NCBI GenBank assembly: GCA_024509875.1
Contig: JAMPIV010012235.1
Coordinates: 372,001 to 436,000 of the forward strand
Length of the DNA: 64,000 bases
DNA from: Oreohelix idahoensis
Lineage: Eukaryota > Mollusca > Gastropoda > Stylommatophora > Oreohelicidae
Direction of reading: 5' to 3'
Made by a program: the position numbers and the translations under genes
In this document: one piece after another, positions 11,877 to 22,866 of the stretch
How the letters are laid out: the number at the start of each line of letters is the position of its first letter
Numbering within the stretch: position 1 is the stretch's first letter
The notes under the pieces: model-generated
The model's database searches: none
What the model was told of the DNA's origin: nothing
The model's input: only the letters and a program-made list of their open reading frames with translations

Positions 11877-14505
11877 TCATAACCCTCCACTCCCAAAAGA
11901 GCATAGGCATTCAACAAACACATGCCAAGTCCTCCTGTCACGTGCCATCATCTCAAGTTCCTTCCACGTTCTCCTTATCATTTTCATCTGTTTCCAGCTC
12001 TCTTCTCCATGTGCTTCTTGGTCTACCTCTGCCTCTCTTGCCCTGGGGGTTCCAGAACAAGGACTGCCTTGTAATGCTATCAACAGGTTTCCTCAGTGTG
12101 TGTTCTATCCATCGCCATCGTCTTCTTCTCATCTCTTGTTCCACTGGCACTTGTCTAGTTCTTGTCATCCGTTCCACGTTGGTAACCTTGTCATACCATT
12201 TTAATCCCTCTATTCTACGCAAGCACCCATATATGAAAGTCTGTAGCTTTTTGGTTGTTGTCTTTGTTGTTCTCCATGTCTCAGAGCCATACAATAGGAC
12301 TGACTTCACATTTGAGTTGAAGATTCTTATTTTCGTGTTGGATCCGATTTCTCTTGATCTCCATATATTTCCCAATGCAATGAAAGCTCCCCTAGCTTTT
12401 TGTATTCTTATTTTGATATCACTGTCTGTCCCTCCAACTTTGTCTATATTGCTGCCAATATATGTGTACGATTCTACATCTTGTATTGGTGCCTCTTCAA
12501 GTTCAACCCTGTTTTCATTACCTGCATTTATTCTCATTATCTTTGTCCTTTCCCTGTGTTTTTTCAGACCCAATTGCTGTGACCTCTCATCGAGTGTTTT
12601 CAATTTGTCCTGCATCGATTACGGTTATGGGACAGAAGAGCCAAGTCATCAGCAAAATCCAGATCATCCAACTGCTTAGTCAGAGTCCACTGGATTCCAT
12701 TTCTGTTGTGTGTTGTTGATGTTCTCATAACCCAGTCTATTGCTAATAAGAAAAGAAATGGAGACAAGAGGCATCCCTGTCGCACTCCTGTTCTTATCCC
12801 AAATGGTTCTGTAAGCTGTCCTTCATGAAGAACTCTGCATGTCATGTCTTCCTATGTTTTCTTTATTAAATTAATGATCTTCAGAGGAACTCCATAATGC
12901 GTCATCAATTTCCAAAGTGATTCTCTGTCTACACTGTCAAATGCCTTTCCGTAGTCCACAAATCCGATGTATAATGGTGAATTCCATTCCAGACTTTGTT
13001 CAACTATTATTCTCAAAGTGGCTATCTGGTCTGTACAAGATCTGTTTTGTCGAAAACCTGCTTGTTCATCTCTCAGTTTCTTGTCTATGGACTCTTTTAA
13101 TCTCTCAAGGATAATCCTATTTAATACTTTTCCTGGCACTGATAGTAACATTCTTCTGTCCTTAGCCACCGACTGTCAAAGCAGTCAGTGGCCATTACGC
13201 CTAGTGGCGTCTTAGGGCAACAGCAGATAGGTTTTCTTTGCCATTGTTTCCCATCACGCCTAGTGGCGTCTTTAGGGCAATGGCAAATCAACCCATTTGC
13301 CGTTGTTTCTGTAATCGAAGTGTCTGGCAAACGGGTGATCAGCCCGTTGGTGATAGTAACATTATTCCTCTATAATTTGTGCACTCTTGTAAATTTCCTT
13401 TCTTAGGCAACTTCACCAGATTTCCTTCCTTCCATTCTGCTGGTATCTCTTCCTTTTCCCAGACTTTACCAAGTAATTTATATAACATCTCTGTAGCCGT
13501 GTCGATATCTGCTTTGATGGCCTCTTCTGGAATGCCATCAGGTCCAGACGCTTTTCCATCTCTTAGAAGCTTTATGGCTTTCTTTATTTCTTCCTTCGTT
13601 GGTCTTTCACCGTTAATTTGTAGCTCTTCTTCTGCTGGCTGGATGTCCGGGGGGTTTTGTGGAACTGGTCTATCGAGAAGGTCCTCAAAATATTCTGTCG
13701 ATCTCTTCAATTGCTCTTGTATATTGCTGAGCAGTTTTCCATTCCTGTCTTTTATGAGGCATCTTGTTTGCTTGTATTTCCCTGTTAGCTTCTTTGTGCT
13801 GTTATACAGTTCTCTCATATTTCCTTTGGCTGCAGCATCTTCTGCCTCTCTTGCCAACTCCTCAATATACTTCCTCTTGTCTCTTTTGATACTTCTTTTA
13901 ACTTCTTTGTTTGCTTCTGTGTACACTTCTTGAGCCTTGGCTTTGGAATTTCTGGTTTTGCTTGTGTTTAAATCTGCTTTCTTGTTTTTTCTGTCTTTTA
14001 TCTTATTGATGGTTTCTGTTGTTATCCATGCTTTTTGCTGTCGTTCCCTTTTCCCCAGTATTTCTTCACATGTCTCATTCCATACCGTTTTGATTTGCTG
14101 CCAATAGTCTTCTGTATTCTCTACATCTTCCAGTTGTTGGAGCACTTGGAATTTGTTGGATATTATGACCGCAAATTTGTCTCTTGTCTTTTGATTTCTT
14201 AGATGTCCTACATTAAATTGCTGTCTATAATTTTGCATTGTTGCATATCTCTTGAGTTTCATTTTTACTTTGGCTATCAGAAGGTGGTGATCTGATGCCA
14301 CATCTGCTCCTCTATATACCTTTACATCCTGCAATGATGATCTAAACTTCTTGTTTATGCATATATGATCAATCTGATTTTCTGTTCTATGGTCTGGTGA
14401 TATCCATGTTGCCTTGTGTATTCTCTTATGTGGAAACATGCTTCCTCCTATAGCCAGTTGATTTGAAGCACAGAAGTTTGAGAATAGTTCCCCATTTTCA
14501 TTCAT
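11877..14505 (-). pseudogene. RTE LINE: end of endonuclease, reverse transcriptase and C-terminal tail
   Basis: Starts with the endonuclease end (DHICINKKF, SDHHLLIAK) at 13339-14505, followed by a lysine-rich linker and the RT fingers (GKASGPDGIPEEAIK, PKKGNLQECTNYRGI). A 198 bp insertion splits the RT at 13153-13350. RT resumes with PGKVLNRIILERLK, EQAGFRQNRSCTDQI and FVDYGKAFDSVDR (catalytic Asp), then GVRQGCLLSPFLF and the FADD active site (LDFADDLALLS) at 12600-12845. The C-terminal tail (SVLLYGSETW, RRWRWIEHTLRK, GRPRSTWRREL) follows in 11877-12615. Lesions: TAG near 12855, a frameshift near 12610 and a frameshift near 11960-12000. FADD rather than YADD is usual for RTE. Confidence 0.92.
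13153..13350. mobile_element. 198 bp palindrome-rich insertion with 13 bp target duplication
   Basis: The RT frame of the RTE element is interrupted exactly between two copies of TGATAGTAACATT (13140-13152 and 13351-13363). The insert contains two similar sub-blocks, each with the palindrome ACGCCTAGTGGCGT followed by CTTAGGGCAA or CTTTAGGGCAA. It also has a GACTG/CAGTC hairpin at the left and an AACGGG/CCCGTT hairpin around TGATCA at the right. I find no clear terminal inverted repeats, poly-A or pol III boxes. A 13 bp duplication suggests target-primed insertion (SINE-like), but the class is unresolved. Confidence 0.8.
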
Positions 14506-14510
14506 TATTC

Positions 14511-15218
14511 CTAGCCCCTGTATCCCATGACTTCTTCAAAGCCGGTGTTGACTGTACCCATCTTTGCATTCATGTCACCCATCAAAATTGTGATGTCTCT
14601 TCTTTTTACTTTTTCCATAATTTCCTGTAGTCTAGTATAAAATGCTTCTTTCACAGACTCTTCTTTGTCATTAGTTGGTGCATAACATTGGATGACATTT
14701 ACATTTATTTTCTTTTTAGCTGTTTTAAAAGTAGCTGTTATTATTCTGGATCCAACGGCTTCCCATTCAATGAGTGCTTTCTGTGCTTCTTTAGATAACA
14801 TAAGAGCTACCCCTTAACTGTGGTGTGAACTTTCGTCTTCATGTCCTGAGGACAGCACCAATTCACCTGTGATTAGTTTCTTCCTGTCTACCCCCTTCCA
14901 CTTTGTTTCACACAGTCCCAGAACCTCGATTTTATATTCCCTCATCTCTGCTGCTACTTGTGCCACTTTCCCTAGTTCGTTTAATGTCCGAACATTCCAG
15001 GTGCCAAATCTGGAAGTTCTCCTAGAAGAAAGAAGGTTAGTCAGTAACACAGACTCCTTTCGGCTTTCTCTGTGTTGCATCATACGCCTCCCTGCGAGAG
15101 GACCATCCCCTGTCTTGGATAGCTGTGTTTTATTTTCTTTAATTGACTTGTCCATATTTGTTGAAGTTTTTTGTGGTTTAACTTTTTTACAGGATGGGGT
15201 AACCGGCCCCATGCCCAA
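14511..15218 (-). pseudogene. RTE LINE: N-terminal region and apurinic-type endonuclease, part 1
   Basis: This part should nick target DNA to prime reverse transcription. After a basic N-terminus, the endonuclease opens with FGTWNVRTLNE (WNVRT motif) followed by EVLGLCETKW, holding the catalytic Glu region. It continues after an in-frame TAA at 14813-14815 with VIQCYAPTND and ILMGDMNAKMG (GDxN motif). The frame at 14814-15218 and that at 14511-14801 are the same frame. A one-base shift near 14517 then moves the coding frame to the next segment, where DHHLLIAKVK (the terminal SDHH motif of the endonuclease) is found near its start. Domain order and motifs fit APE-type endonucleases of RTE LINEs. 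Confidence 0.9.
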
Positions 15219-15325
15219 CCCTCCTTAGTCGCTTTCTACGACATGCTTGGCAGGGAACAGTGTTACTATTCTTTGCTCCCCTTTCGGGTCCCGGTAACAC
15301 ACGGGTGAAACTTTCTGTTGCTATC

Positions 15326-15656
15326 TGGAAATTATATAAAAGCCGTGCGCTTCTAACCTTTGCACTAACTGCACGACGTTTAACATAGCGCGCATCTTTT
15401 TTCCACCAAAGTTGAATTATATTTAAAATAATAAATAGAATACACATAGTAAAGTGTCAAAAACTTACTGTATATTTTATTGTTATTATTTTTTTTATTT
15501 GACTGTTTCCCTTTTATAAAGGATAAATTACATCCTTTGGAAAAAAACCAACATAAACTTTTTCCTACCAATGTTGAGCTGGAAATTACGTAAAAGTGGT
15601 GCGCTTCTGGCCATTTCACTAAACTGCACGACCCTTGAAATAGCGCGCATTTCTTG
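15326..15656 (+). repeat. Pair of ~75 bp direct repeats
   Basis: 15326-15400 and 15579-15656 are similar throughout: CTGGAAATTA, TAAAAG, GTGCGCTTCT, then CACTAA and CTGCACGAC, ending ATAGCGCGCAT. They are 253 bp apart, immediately beyond the right target duplication of the RTE element. They could be the ends of a small older element or a local duplication. Confidence 0.7.
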
Positions 15657-15830
15657 CTAATATTCTTCGGTACGGTCAGCACTTTGAACGTAAATGAAAC
15701 AGTTTTAAAACAGGTCAATTGATTCAAATACCTTGACATGTTAACAACACTGGATGGATGATGTATCTCATAAGTGAAGAGGGGAAACAGCCCAGGCGAA
15801 AGCAGCATTTTATAAAATGAAAAATATTTT

Positions 15831-16030
15831 ATGCAACAACTCTAGTATTTTGCTGGGAACTGAGAGGAGAGTAATTCCTCTCCAGTTGTTGCAGTCTGCA
15901 AGGTCGCCCTTCTTGGGCAATTTGGCAATTATTCCTTTACTCCACTCTATTGGTGTTGTCTCAGTTTCCCAGACTTGCGCAAATAGTGGTTCTAATCGTT
16001 CTGCTGCTAGTTCAGGGTCCCCAGTTTAAT
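15831..16030 (-). pseudogene. Short non-LTR reverse transcriptase fragment
   Basis: The minus-strand translation reads PLFAQVWE, EWSKGIIAKLPKKGDLADC and NNWRGITLLSVPSKI, the fingers-palm entrance of LINE reverse transcriptases. It belongs to a different family from the RTE at 11874-15307, which has KKGNLQECTNYRGI here. The frame runs into a stop about 12 codons after SVPSKI. No endonuclease or catalytic YADD region is present nearby. Confidence 0.85.
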
Positions 16031-16449
16031 ACCCAGAAGAATAATATTGATGATTTCTAATCATCTTCCCTGAGCTTCGCTGTGTATATTCAAGAATATA
16101 ATTATTCAGAGAGGCTAACTTTGGTGGGTGGACAGCGAGACAATGCGCTTGCTAATTTGCAACCCACAAATGTACTTAGCAGAGGCGTTTGTTCTTTTTA
16201 TTGTTGTATAAGTTCGTGGAACGAAGCTATCACACTGTTCGTGGAATGAAGCTATTAGACTGTTCGTAGAACAAAGCTATCAGACTGTGAAATGTTATCA
16301 TCACAGAAGAATTGACGAAACCACGGCTGCAGGACTCACCTAGATCAGTTAAGCTCTGATTACCAGGAAACAGCAAAAGGACAATATTTTTTTCTTTAAA
16401 ATCCTCACCTTTAAAAGTCTCAGTGAAGACATAAATTGATTTACATCTA

Positions 16450-16965
16450 AAATTCATCACCATTTCATCGCTATTCTAACCTGTTAAAACTAATTGATTA
16501 TTAAATGTGTTACATGTTATTTTAAAACTAAACAATCATTGTTGATTCAGTTATTATAGGTATGAAAGCAAACGTATGAGCAAGACTCTTTAATATACAT
16601 ACATCTAGACATATATTTACATATATAGAGCTAATTCTTAGGAAAGAATTTCGCCGGATTTACACCAGCTGGGGGCTTGAACGGGCTAAAATCATTGCTT
16701 AATTCTTCACAAAAGGCGACGGATCAGACATAAGTTAACAATTGCTCTGCCCTATGCAATTGTTCTTGACTTCTGAAAATATCTTGTAAATACTCCTTGA
16801 GATAGAAACGCCATTACCCTTCTATCTACAACTTTGCCAAGAGTTATCTTGTGCGAAGGTAGACAACTTTGACGACCCATTTTAGATACTCTTGTGCCTT
16901 GGCCACTGGTGGACCCCTACTGCAGAGCTAAAGGGGGAGGGGAGGGGGGGGGGAATCCGTGACAA
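16450..16965 (+). mobile_element. LTR-like dispersed repeat, copy B (partial)
   Basis: Matches the last part of copies A (to 7101) and C (to 32892). It has an AT-rich lead, CTGGGGGCTTGAACGGGCT near 16668, TTCACAAAAGGCG, the CTATCTACA...TGCCAAGAGT block, GGCCACTGGTGGACCCCTACTGCAGAGC, and an end near CCGTGACA. A G-run at about 16931-16952 interrupts the last block. The ~55 bp tandem array begins right after it. Confidence 0.55.
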
Positions 16966-16977
16966 TTTGAACAACAC

Positions 16978-17850
16978 AAGTGAACTAACGACCTTGGTAA
17001 CTTTATTGTTCTATAATGTCAACAATACAAGTGAACTAACGACCTTGGTAACTTAAGTGTTCTATAATCTCAACACATGTGACCTAACGACCTTGGTAAC
17101 TTAAGTGTTCTATAATCGCAACAACACAAGTGAAATAACGACCTTGGTAACTTAAGTGTTCTAAATCTCAACAACACAAGTAAGCATGCCACCTTGGTAA
17201 CACAAGTGTCTTAGTGAACTTACGACCTTGGTAACACAAGCGTCTTATAAATCTCAGCAACACAAGTGAACTTACGACCCTGATAACACAAGTGTCTTAT
17301 AAATCTCAGCAGCAAAAGTGAACATACGACCTTGGTAACATATGTGTCATATAAATCTCAGCAACAAAACTGAACTAGCGACGTTGGTAACATACGTCTC
17401 CTATAAATCTCCGCAACAAACGTGAACTTACGACCTTGGTAACACAAGTGTCTTATAAAAAGGTAATTTTTCAAGACCTGAAGATCTTTTATATTTGGAC
17501 ATGCGCCCTAATACAACCGACTAGGTTGAACGCGACGCACCTCGCCAAAACGAGGCAAAATTTTAAAAAAAGAAAAATGTGTCTCATAAAAAGTGAACTT
17601 GCGACTTTGGTAACACAAGTGTCTTATAAATCTCAGCAGCAAAAGTGAACATACGACCTTGGTAACATATGTGTCATATAAATCTCAGCAACAAAACTGA
17701 ACTAGCGACATCGGTAACATAAGTTTCCTATAAATCTCAGTAAACATAAGTGAACTTACGACCTCAGTAAGATAAGTGTAATATTATCTCAATAAACAAA
17801 AGTAAACCTTCGAAAACGACCTCAGTAACATTAATGTCCAATCATATGAA
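16978..17850 (+). repeat. Minisatellite of ~55 bp units
   Basis: Roughly 14-15 degenerate units of the form GTGAACTTACGACCTTGGTAAC...AAGTGTCTTATAAATCTCAGC. Unit length varies between about 50 and 60 bp. At least two unit types recur in the same order (a unit with AACATATGTGTCATATAAATC appears near 17340 and again near 17665), so a block of units has been duplicated. A SINE-like insert interrupts the array at about 17480-17585. Confidence 0.85.
17480..17585 (+). mobile_element. SINE-like element with 3' hairpin and A-rich tail
   Basis: Contains GGACATGCGCCC, TAGGTTGAACGCGACG, then CCTCGCCAAAACGAGG (stem CCTCG/CGAGG) and CAAAATTTTAAAAAAAG. The same 3' module occurs at 34079-34190 and, with a different head, at 44976-45030. 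It interrupts the ~55 bp tandem array, whose units resume on its right. Confidence 0.6.
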
Positions 17851-17859
17851 CAATAAAAA

Positions 17860-18405
17860 GGAGGGGGGAGGGTGTAGAAACAAAAATAAAGCCAGATAAA
17901 CTGACAACATATTAGGAACCGAATTATTTCAATGTGGAAAAGTGTTGCTAAGAAGCTGCAATATGGTCGATAGCACACAGAAAACTAGCCATTCTGAGAT
18001 TTAAATTGCAGTTGCTTTGAGCAAGAATCGATACTACTACTTTATTGTGGTCACAAGGTGCGATGTAGTATCGGATCCTTGGTTTCAGTATAAGCTTAAT
18101 GTCAACTAATACTTTAGCTGTATTCGGCGAGCGATAATGTGTTCGGTAAAGCACAAAGCGGAGGACCCTGTCTGCTGAAGCTTCCACCATGGCACCCCAT
18201 ACGACCCATGACGGGTCAAGGGTTGAAATGATGATGACAGCACAACAATCCATGTACAATCACAGTTGTCCGACAGGATCCTGGCAAGAGTTATTAAAAT
18301 GAAAGTTAGTTGCCTTGTGGCGTCCTTGAACCCGTTATCTGCGCATGAGACCATCTGAGCTGTAGATAAAGTTTTCTTCCGTAAAAAATAACTGACGCCT
18401 GGCTT
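17860..18405. other. No recognisable gene
   Basis: Short overlapping minus-strand open frames near 17948-18435 show no motif. No repeat family recognised. Confidence 0.4.
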
Positions 18406-18409
18406 GGCG

Positions 18410-18560
18410 ACCACGCTCACACATAACTTATTCATTCATCACTCTTCAGCTCCCCAAGGAGTATCGGCCTTTAACAAACTCATGCCATGTCTTCCTGTCC
18501 CGTGCCATCCGCTCAAGTTCTTTCCATATCTTCACCCTTTTCATTACTGTTGTCGTAAAG
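18410..18560 (-). mobile_element. RTE LINE 3' tail fragment
   Basis: Complementary to the RTE 3' end: TTATTCATTCATC, then CTCCCCAAGGAG, TTAACAAACTCATGCCATGTC, GTGCCATC and TCAAGTTC in the same order as 11874-11960. Only about 150 bp are present and the frame is gone. Confidence 0.75.
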
Positions 18561-18564
18561 TGTA

Positions 18565-20435
18565 TCTGTGTCACCACACGCTCAAATTCCCCCATTCAAA
18601 AGCTAGTAACGTAAATTTTCCGCCTATAAACACTCCTAATATATTTGAAAATTGCCAAGGAATGCAAAACGTCTGCTAAGATTTGGACACAGTATTTGAA
18701 TTTTCAAATATACCAAGCGTAAGGAGTCCCATCCCCAAACACGCCGCTCGCGTTACCCTTCCCAATATTTTATGACGAAAGCCAAAAATAGTTGGCAGAA
18801 GAAAAGAAAAAAATAACTTGTTACCTCGTCTTGAAACGGGAGAGAGGGGCAAAAGGGGAGGATTGTAATGACAAGAATCAAGGCTAACTTATGCGTTTGA
18901 AACTGAAACTAAAAACCAAATTTGTGCAGAGAGGAGGGGGGAAAGAGAGAAACTTAGATAACGAATAAAGAGGGTAAATAAAAATGGATGTATCGAATTA
19001 TAGCGATAATATTGTTATTAAAATACCATACTATTCCCTTATAATATATTATCTTGCCGTATAGAACAGTATTTTGTTCAGAATAAATATAGAGAAAAGT
19101 ACATAGATGAAAACGATGAAGAATAGTAAGATGAAAACTAGATAGGATGATAGAGGCCAAAAGGGCAGTTTAAGAATTACTTTTAAAAATTGAAATCGAC
19201 CCAATAATAACCGAGATATTGTAGAAAATAAAAAATTGAGAACGGACAGACCAACACACTGGGACACGGCTCAATTTTGAAAGTCTTCGAAAGTTACATT
19301 TTAGGGGACGCGTTTTTGAACAGTCAAATTTGTTTGACTCGTTTGATTGGTTAATGATAGTTTAGGAAAGGGGGGATAAAAACTAACGGTTACCATAAAT
19401 ACGCTAACTTGAGAAAAATATTTCAACATAGTAGATTAAGACCAGACGCATACAGTGTGACTAATGCCCACTTGACCTGAAAGTTAATCTTATTTAAGAA
19501 AAAAAACATATGTAGAGGGCAAACCCAGATAGACTATTTTGAATTGACTCCAGAAAACATACTAAGAATGATTACAAAAAAAGAATTAACAGGTTACAAG
19601 GAGACAACTGTATACCTATCTGATTGTATGGAAGAAAATCATTGTTTAAAGTGACAGGGGCGTTGCAGCCATATGGAAGAAAAATGTAAACACTGTACAG
19701 AGTGGAGTCAAATAACTTAGGGGCTAGTGCAAATGTTTTGCACACGAGCCTGACCACAAATGATGGTAAGTTTGAATAATTGTGGAAATATTATAGCCAG
19801 CAAATAAACGTAGGGGAACGTCCTTCTTTTTCAGGGTTATACTGCCTGTTACCAGTTGGTGACAGGAAACCTTGTGAAGACATAATTGGAGGAAGAGAAA
19901 GCCTCAACAAAGTGTATGCTGCATATTTTTTGGCCTGAAGCAAGACCTTCTGCTGAATATATATTATCTATTGAAGCCTACGTCAATTAGAAACATCAGG
20001 TGAAGTCCCCTTTCGTGGGCTCTGAACACTCATTCAATAAGAGAAAATTTCCACACGTGAACTTTCATATTTGTGGGTATGATGACAAAAATAGTCCTTC
20101 CCACCATTGACTCTCACTTTTAGACATTACTACAGCAGTCTGTGTTATACATCTACAGTGACACATGTTTATTATCAAGATATGGACAAAGACTCCACCT
20201 TATTTATTTATTATATGTAAATACATTTCTTTTCAGTTTTAACCCTTCCTGCCCCAAAAAGATTTGAGGGACAGGAAAATAAAATTGTAAAAATAATTGT
20301 CTAAACTTAACACCAGTCTTACTTAAGTCCATTTCATTGAGTTACAGTTGTGTTTGTTTTATGCACTTATCACTATACTTACATTACCCTAGACACGTAG
20401 CCATATAAAACACATAACAATATCATAAAATATTT
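18565..20435. other. No recognisable gene
   Basis: AT-rich. Minus-strand open frames of 60-72 codons near 18954-19267 are rich in hydrophobic residues, but this reflects T-rich codons; no conserved motif is visible. No element ends recognised. Confidence 0.4.
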
Positions 20436-20545
20436 CCCGGAGTGAGATCTTAGAGAGGTAGCGGATAGGTACCCTGAGAATACATCATCATCAACAATTA
20501 GACTCAGGGACTTACATAGCTTGACCTCACTCCGAGTACACTTAG
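20436..20545. repeat. Nested inverted repeat of ~105 bp, possible MITE
   Basis: CGGAGTGAGATC near the left edge pairs with GACCTCACTCCG near the right edge (one mismatch over 12 bases). Inside, CCCTGAG pairs with CTCAGGG. The whole unit could fold as a hairpin. No target duplication was identified. Confidence 0.5.
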
Positions 20546-20760
20546 TTTGATAATATCAATAACCTCTCCGGCGCACTCGCCACAACTGTCCTCAGCTCTT
20601 TCTTCAATGTCTTTTTCGGTCTTTCCCCCCTCTCTTAACCTGAAGATTCCAGAACAAAGACTGCCTTATAATGATATCAACAGGTTTCCACAATGTGTGT
20701 CCTATCCATCGCAAGCGTCTTCTTGTTATTAATGACCATAAATATCAAGTTGTATATAAT
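20545..20760 (-). mobile_element. RTE LINE 3' fragment, decayed
   Basis: Shares with the full-length RTE (complement of 11990-12130) the landmarks AGATTCCAGAACAA, GACTGCCTT, ATCAACAGGTTTCC, TGTGTGTCCTATCCATCGC and GCGTCTTCTTG. No intact frame. Confidence 0.7.
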
Positions 20761-21070
20761 GGTACAGATTTCTTCTTCTTCGTTCGTCCTAGAAAGGACG
20801 TTGGTTGGGGGCTGTGTCCGTTTACAGCGAAGCTGCGATATTTGCGCCTTTCGGCCGACAAATCCGACTTCCGCAAGGCTTTTTTTTTGGACCGGATTTT
20901 GCCTTCCCTCTTCGATCCCTACTCTCTCTGCCAGACTGCAGTGAAGCAGCCAGTTTCCAGGACCACCACTTGGAGGTGTAGGGTCTTGGTCAGCTATGGT
21001 TCGCTGATCCTGACGCAAGCAGTCAAGCTATGAGTCGCTGACTGCATTCATCTCTCTTGATGCGTCTTCG
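20761..21070. other. GC-richer stretch, unidentified
   Basis: About 300 bp with clearly higher GC than the surroundings. Open frames exist in several frames but none has a recognisable motif. It could be the 5' leader of a LINE in minus orientation, but I cannot support that. Confidence 0.3.
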
Positions 21071-21228
21071 GTACAGATTTCAATATGTTGTTTACAAATA
21101 TTCAAAATGTTACGCTACTGTGCAAACTATTTTTTCCTGATTTTTTTTTTTTAAACTGAAGAATTCTTTTTCTTAATTCACAAAAACAAAAAAAAGTTGT
21201 TGCATAAAATATTATTAATTTCATGGAG

Positions 21229-21860
21229 CAGATGCTTTTGCCTGGGAAATTCTACTTTTCAGCTCTGAGATGCATCTTCCATCCGATGTTATTAATGTGC
21301 TTAGATATTTGAATGAACCTGAAGATCTCATAACAAGAACCGCCATGGAACATCTGAGCCAGCTGTCCATCAACAACAAAGTTTCACTGCAGTGGATTCC
21401 TGCACACTGTGGTATTGCATGAAATGATGCAGCCGACAGATTGGCAAAAGCAGGCACCCAGAAGGAACAGTTTCACCACAGAGTCTTACTGAAGGAAGCA
21501 AAGACACTCATCAAACGAAAGTACAAAAATGCATGGAGCCAGAGAACAGGCAGCAACTACCCACAAGACCTCATCCTAAAGCTAGGCAGAACACAGCAAA
21601 CCACCATTTTTAGGCTCCGCACAGGACGCTGCAGACTACAAGTCCACCATCACAAAATGAAAGCTGCCCCAACTGACCAGTGCACATGCCAAAATGGCCC
21701 CCAAACTCCAGAACACATTCTGCAAACGTGCCCTCTCTTTGGTGACTTGAGAGCTCAAACCTGGCCCCAGGAGACGAAAGTGGAAGAGAAACTGTGGGGC
21801 ACCCGCGAGTACCTCCTGCTGATGACTGGATTTATGGAGGCAACTCATCTCCTTGTTTAG
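21229..21860 (+). pseudogene. RNase H and C-terminal region of a non-LTR retrotransposon
   Basis: The plus-strand translation contains SLQWIPAHCGIA, then a TGA stop near 21421 where Gly is expected, then NDAADRLAKAG. This is the last catalytic segment of an RNase H domain. From 21441 an open frame of 139 codons continues with KRKYKNAWSQRTGSNYP, TIFRLRTGRCRLQ, then a zinc-ribbon-like CTCQNGPQTPEHILQTCPLF (CxC..H....C) and ends at 21860. This C-terminal layout is common in I/jockey-like LINE polyproteins that carry RNase H. The RT part is not present upstream, so this is a truncated relic. Confidence 0.85.
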
Positions 21861-21898
21861 ATTGCTGAGCATAGGAAACTGATCGCAGAAGAATCTAC

Positions 21899-21998
21899 AG
21901 GGTGGTTCAAAAGTCTCCATCCATTGGGAATTGTATTTTTTTTTTTTTTTGGGTCGTTGTGGTCCCGTGCAGTGGCCTCCGAGGTCCCCAGACCTCAG
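21899..21998 (+). mobile_element. Left part of a DNA transposon split by Gypsy-1
   Basis: Starts with CAGGGTGGTTCAAAAGTCTC. A matching inverted end, GACTTTTGAATCACCCTG, lies at 30744-30761 beyond Gypsy-1. The coding sequence for QWPPRSPDL runs to the Gypsy-1 insertion and resumes at 30628 after the 5 bp duplication CTCAG. An internal deletion has removed most of the transposase. Confidence 0.75.
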
Positions 21999-22845
21999 TG
22001 TTACGGTGTTATTTTTTAAATGATGGCGTCTGCTGGGGTTTACCCATGCGCAACGTTTAGGGGTCATTAATATTTATAGAATATGTCGATATTTTACGGT
22101 ATAGTGAACGCGAAATATATGCGGAGATTATGACGCATTCGCGTTGGGAAGGTCACGCCGGGTGACTTGGTTACAGGGCCTTTGTTACGCTATCCGTCAA
22201 GCAAGAAGGTCGTGTCTTGTATTTCTTCCAAGGAAATAAGGCTGAGTATATAGCCTATATATTTATAGATGAATCGATGTAGACTTCAGGTTCAGTTCGG
22301 AAATTAATCTAAGCATGAGATTAATTAAATTAAACTAATAATGGAAGAAGAATCGTATTATGATTCAATTTGTAGATGTCAAGAACTCATGTGCTCATTT
22401 CTGGCTGTTGACTATAACAGCGCACGTATATAGCCACGATGTTCTTCTGACACATTGTTTTGACACGGACGGATACATACTGATATTATTTGGAATTCAA
22501 GTGTTACGCTGAATTGTACATGAAACCTTTTGTGAATGTCGATTATCGTTTTGTATGAATCTTAATACATGTGGACTCTAAGCAGAAGGCTTGATCCTTT
22601 ATTTACGTTTCGGGTTCGGTTCTACAACTGTTGGTGTTTACCTTTGTCAGCTCGATAACTCTCCCACAAGGGAAATCAAATACTATAGACTATGCAAATC
22701 AGAACGTCGAAGGGATGTTCTGATGCCCAGAGCTAACCAGTCTAACCAACATTGCTATGTCTACAGAGTGACTTTATTATTCAATAATAATACCATAACG
22801 AAGGAACCGCAACACCAACCACACCACCACCACCGACCCGTCACA
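21999..22845 (+). repeat. Gypsy-1 5' LTR
   Basis: 847 bp, TGTTACGG...GTCACA. It carries the U3/R promoter for the element. A TATA-like stretch (GAGTATATAGCC) lies near 22243. It differs from the 3' LTR by one T in a T-run and two substitutions. Confidence 0.95.
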
Positions 22846-22847
22846 AC

Positions 22848-22866
22848 TGGTGGCCATTAGTGGTTT
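22848..22866 (+). promoter_or_regulatory. Candidate primer-binding site of Gypsy-1
   Basis: TGGTGGCCATTAGTGG begins two bases after the 5' LTR, where a tRNA would anneal to prime minus-strand synthesis. Gypsy-2 has the similar TGGTTGGCCATTGCTGG at the same place. The tRNA species is not assigned. Confidence 0.55.

Larger units (their letters stand above)
11874..15307 (-). mobile_element. Full-length RTE-type LINE with 12 bp target duplication
   Basis: A perfect 12 bp direct repeat, AAACTTTCTGTT, flanks the element (11862-11873 and 15308-15319). On the minus strand it begins with a GC-richer 5' leader (CACCCGTGTGTTACCGGGACC onward). It then has an endonuclease and reverse transcriptase reading frame and ends in a short ATGAATG-type tail. 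The size is about 3.2 kb after subtracting the 198 bp insertion and its duplication at 13140-13363. The coding frame has at least two nonsense codons and three frameshifts, so the copy is inactive. Shorter relatives in the window (3555, 18410, 20545, 47430, 50921) keep only its 3' end, as expected for 5'-truncated LINE insertions. Confidence 0.93.

Noticed and set aside
11953..12679. Plus-strand 245-codon hydrophobic frame
   Set aside because: It lies opposite the RTE coding strand, where the RT C-terminal motifs are clear; it is a shadow.
16978..17850. CRISPR-like array
   Set aside because: Units are contiguous and diverged with no unique spacers, and the window is eukaryotic.
20761..21070. 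LINE 5' leader on the minus strand
   Set aside because: Composition is suggestive but no coding region or second copy in the window supports it.
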